Shown piece by piece: positions 23,501-23,618 of a DNA stretch of 23,618 bases. The notes beneath the pieces were generated by a model, which saw only the letters and a program-made list of their open reading frames with translations, ran no database searches and was not told the DNA's origin. The translations under genes and the position numbers were made by a program. Source of the DNA: Cloacimonetes bacterium UBA6081 (lineage in GTDB: Bacteria > Cloacimonadota > Cloacimonadia > Cloacimonadales > Cloacimonadaceae); the NCBI GenBank assembly GCA_002428685.1, contig DIXL01000006.1:1-23618 (forward strand), given 5' to 3'. How positions within the stretch are numbered: the first letter of the stretch is position 1; every line of letters starts with the position of its first letter.

Positions 23501-23551
23501 ATGCAGGCTGACAAGAAGAATTTTGTCAATAAAGCCGTGCTACTAAAATAG
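20510..23551 (+). CDS. Large secreted multi-domain beta-sandwich protein with C-terminal sorting domain
   Basis: The 1013-residue product has a signal peptide (1-21, ends LCAA) and no recognised catalytic domain. Visible modules in order: an N-terminal beta domain (about 22-165); an Ig-like repeat with the YSYSDADSDAEG...FRW pattern (about 166-265); a beta domain (about 268-385); fibronectin III (about 388-475); a DUF5018-like module (ITAFSFASPSATGTID...TYTVTL type, about 480-565); fibronectin III (about 568-665); a cohesin-like or similar beta domain (about 675-800); and an LPVVLSTFTA...W-V-T-Q-S-E-T-G-V-x-G-F-Y-L module common in FCB secreted proteins (about 805-910). It ends in a FlgD-like/Por-type sorting domain with YPNPFNP near 928-934 and ending NKAVLLK. 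Inference: a surface-attached or released adhesin or scaffold exported by a type IX-like system. Confidence 0.85.
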   Translation: MKKVFVLMLLIVIGISMLCAASVTLNSLSIAVSGGGYPTAGSTIIITMNYTAADIPEGETMTVYGMATGVVDQAQVKWYPSSDGTGTAATQNVSVIQLGNDIIYDSEGDGYTTSHTATFTLPAPPSSSYKSFKAYGRVYAATSDDEFTYLYSGSKTSGYLAINSAPVASSVVIDNPTFAKVGQTLTGSYSYSDADSDAEGTTTFRWLSSSTENGTYTAISGATTQSYTVTLSDATKYLKFEVTPVASAGASPGTVVLSAASSQVTGAALVEIDASTTSIQETSANAGSLGSGLIKIKSTNTTFKSSIDNTHLTLSGLNDGLTKGAVTWVSSTEIRLAFTGSAVAHEYAASVNNITITVAAGQLEGVSTDKTTPSGFNILFINNPPTDLSLDSVGNAYTKITWNEPDGLKESGSGLSYYNIIRNDSQYDTVELSKGKGTYYYTDSAATNGTMYRYKIQAVYSAGTNESSAEQKGTPLAITAFSFASPSATGTIDHENKTIKVIVPNGTNLTTLIASFTATGATVKVGGTTQVSGSTSNDFSSAVVYVLTTSQETSSTCSYTVTLISKLATPVPESSSNLNQTTSSFTAKWGAVTNATGYRLDVSTASNFSSFLSGYENLAVGDVISLVINNLSANSTYYYRLRATGATEDLTSDTSTSKTVTTTTTGSGTGDTYIVNSDAVTINIGNYATGSHGTITPYVIINPTAFSPSGNDLISVSISYGSAPEGLQFNLSFDNPSIGNGTVIISYAGLDYDPTDIGYRISGGELHSVGGSGIDTENKTITFNISGLSKSGKAAYEFQIVANDESGQTLPVVLSTFTAIAMAHGTVRIDWVTQSETGVQGFYLLRNTDTNLGVAQIVSPIIVATNTSSAVAYSYEDREIPSNGIYYYWLQIADLDGMSSFFGPIAVLVTNSGDNPGTPTPIITTLKDVYPNPFNPDVFIPFDLATKSQVSVRIYNAKGQLIRTLLDQSLNADTYTIKWDGRDDRGYTCSTGVYFIKMQADKKNFVNKAVLLK

Positions 23552-23575
23552 TATCAAACCTATAAATAGTTACTG

Positions 23576-23595
23576 GGGCTGGAATTTTCCAGCCC
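23576..23595 (+). terminator. Hairpin after the last gene
   Basis: GGGCTGGAA (23576-23584) and TTCCAGCCC (23587-23595) are perfect inverted arms, 24 bases after the stop codon. There is no strong U-run after it (TCTGGAGTTTGG), so termination efficiency is uncertain. It resembles in design the terminator at 5907-5935 (GGGC-GGAA/TTC-GCCC). Confidence 0.6.
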
Positions 23596-23618
23596 TCTGG
23601 AGTTTGGACATTTTACGT

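Noticed and set aside
1..23618. CRISPR array, tRNA, rRNA or riboswitch
   Set aside because: No regularly spaced long direct repeats, no cloverleaf and no known riboswitch core were seen by eye; a covariance search could still find a small RNA.

Overview
The window looks like a piece of a chromosome from an anaerobic, amino-acid-fermenting bacterium of the Fibrobacteres-Chlorobi-Bacteroidetes (FCB) side of the tree. A Cloacimonadota (Cloacimonas-like) genome is my best guess. The reasons are moderate GC, large secreted beta-sandwich proteins ending in FlgD-like/Por-type C-terminal domains (NPNPF and YPNPFNP motifs), a gingipain-family protease, and an iron-sulfur flavoprotein amine dehydrogenase. 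The assignment is inference from gene content; no marker gene was compared.

Layout. Positions 128-3357 (minus strand) hold a two-gene, 4-bp-overlapping operon for a multi-cofactor amino-acid/amine dehydrogenase. Positions 3358-3988 are a non-coding stretch with an orphan minus-strand terminator hairpin and a possible transposon remnant, ending in a near-consensus sigma-54 promoter. Positions 3989-5881 (plus) encode a secreted thioredoxin-like protein with a C-terminal sorting domain. Positions 5958-6578 (minus) encode a small outer-membrane barrel-like protein, convergent with it, with its own sigma-54-like promoter and a strong terminator between the two. Positions 6726-6983 are a truncated DUF2271 remnant. 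Next come wecB (7105-8154) and an intergenic region carrying 11-bp tandem repeats that flip orientation.

Positions 8348-13688 (plus) form a tight cluster: a fused cytidylate kinase-IspH protein, a six-domain ribosomal protein S1 with long acidic tails, and a PAP2-family membrane phosphatase. All genes overlap by 4-7 bp, and a terminator-like hairpin lies inside the start of the phosphatase gene. Positions 13731-19028 encode a 1765-residue secreted protein, followed after 7 bp by the rRNA methyltransferase rlmL. Positions 20510-23551 encode another large secreted multi-domain protein with a C-terminal sorting domain.

Main discovery candidate. The 1765-residue protein joins an Arg-gingipain-type C25 protease to a Porphyromonas-type peptidylarginine deiminase (PPAD) domain. 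Both active sites are complete, and their residue spacings match the P. gingivalis enzymes as I remember them. His431-Cys464 is 33 apart, as in RgpB H211-C244. The S1 Asp383 lies 48 before the His, as D163 does. On the PPAD side, Asp1252, Arg1274, Arg1276, His1358, Asp1360 and Cys1469 mirror D130, R152, R154, H236, D238 and C351. An Arg-Tyr-Thr-Pro-Val propeptide junction is also kept. In P. gingivalis these are two separate enzymes acting in sequence: Rgp exposes a C-terminal Arg and PPAD turns it into citrulline. Here both steps sit on one polypeptide, suggesting a single-chain cut-and-citrullinate enzyme. Unusually, it lacks the C-terminal sorting domain that its neighbours carry.
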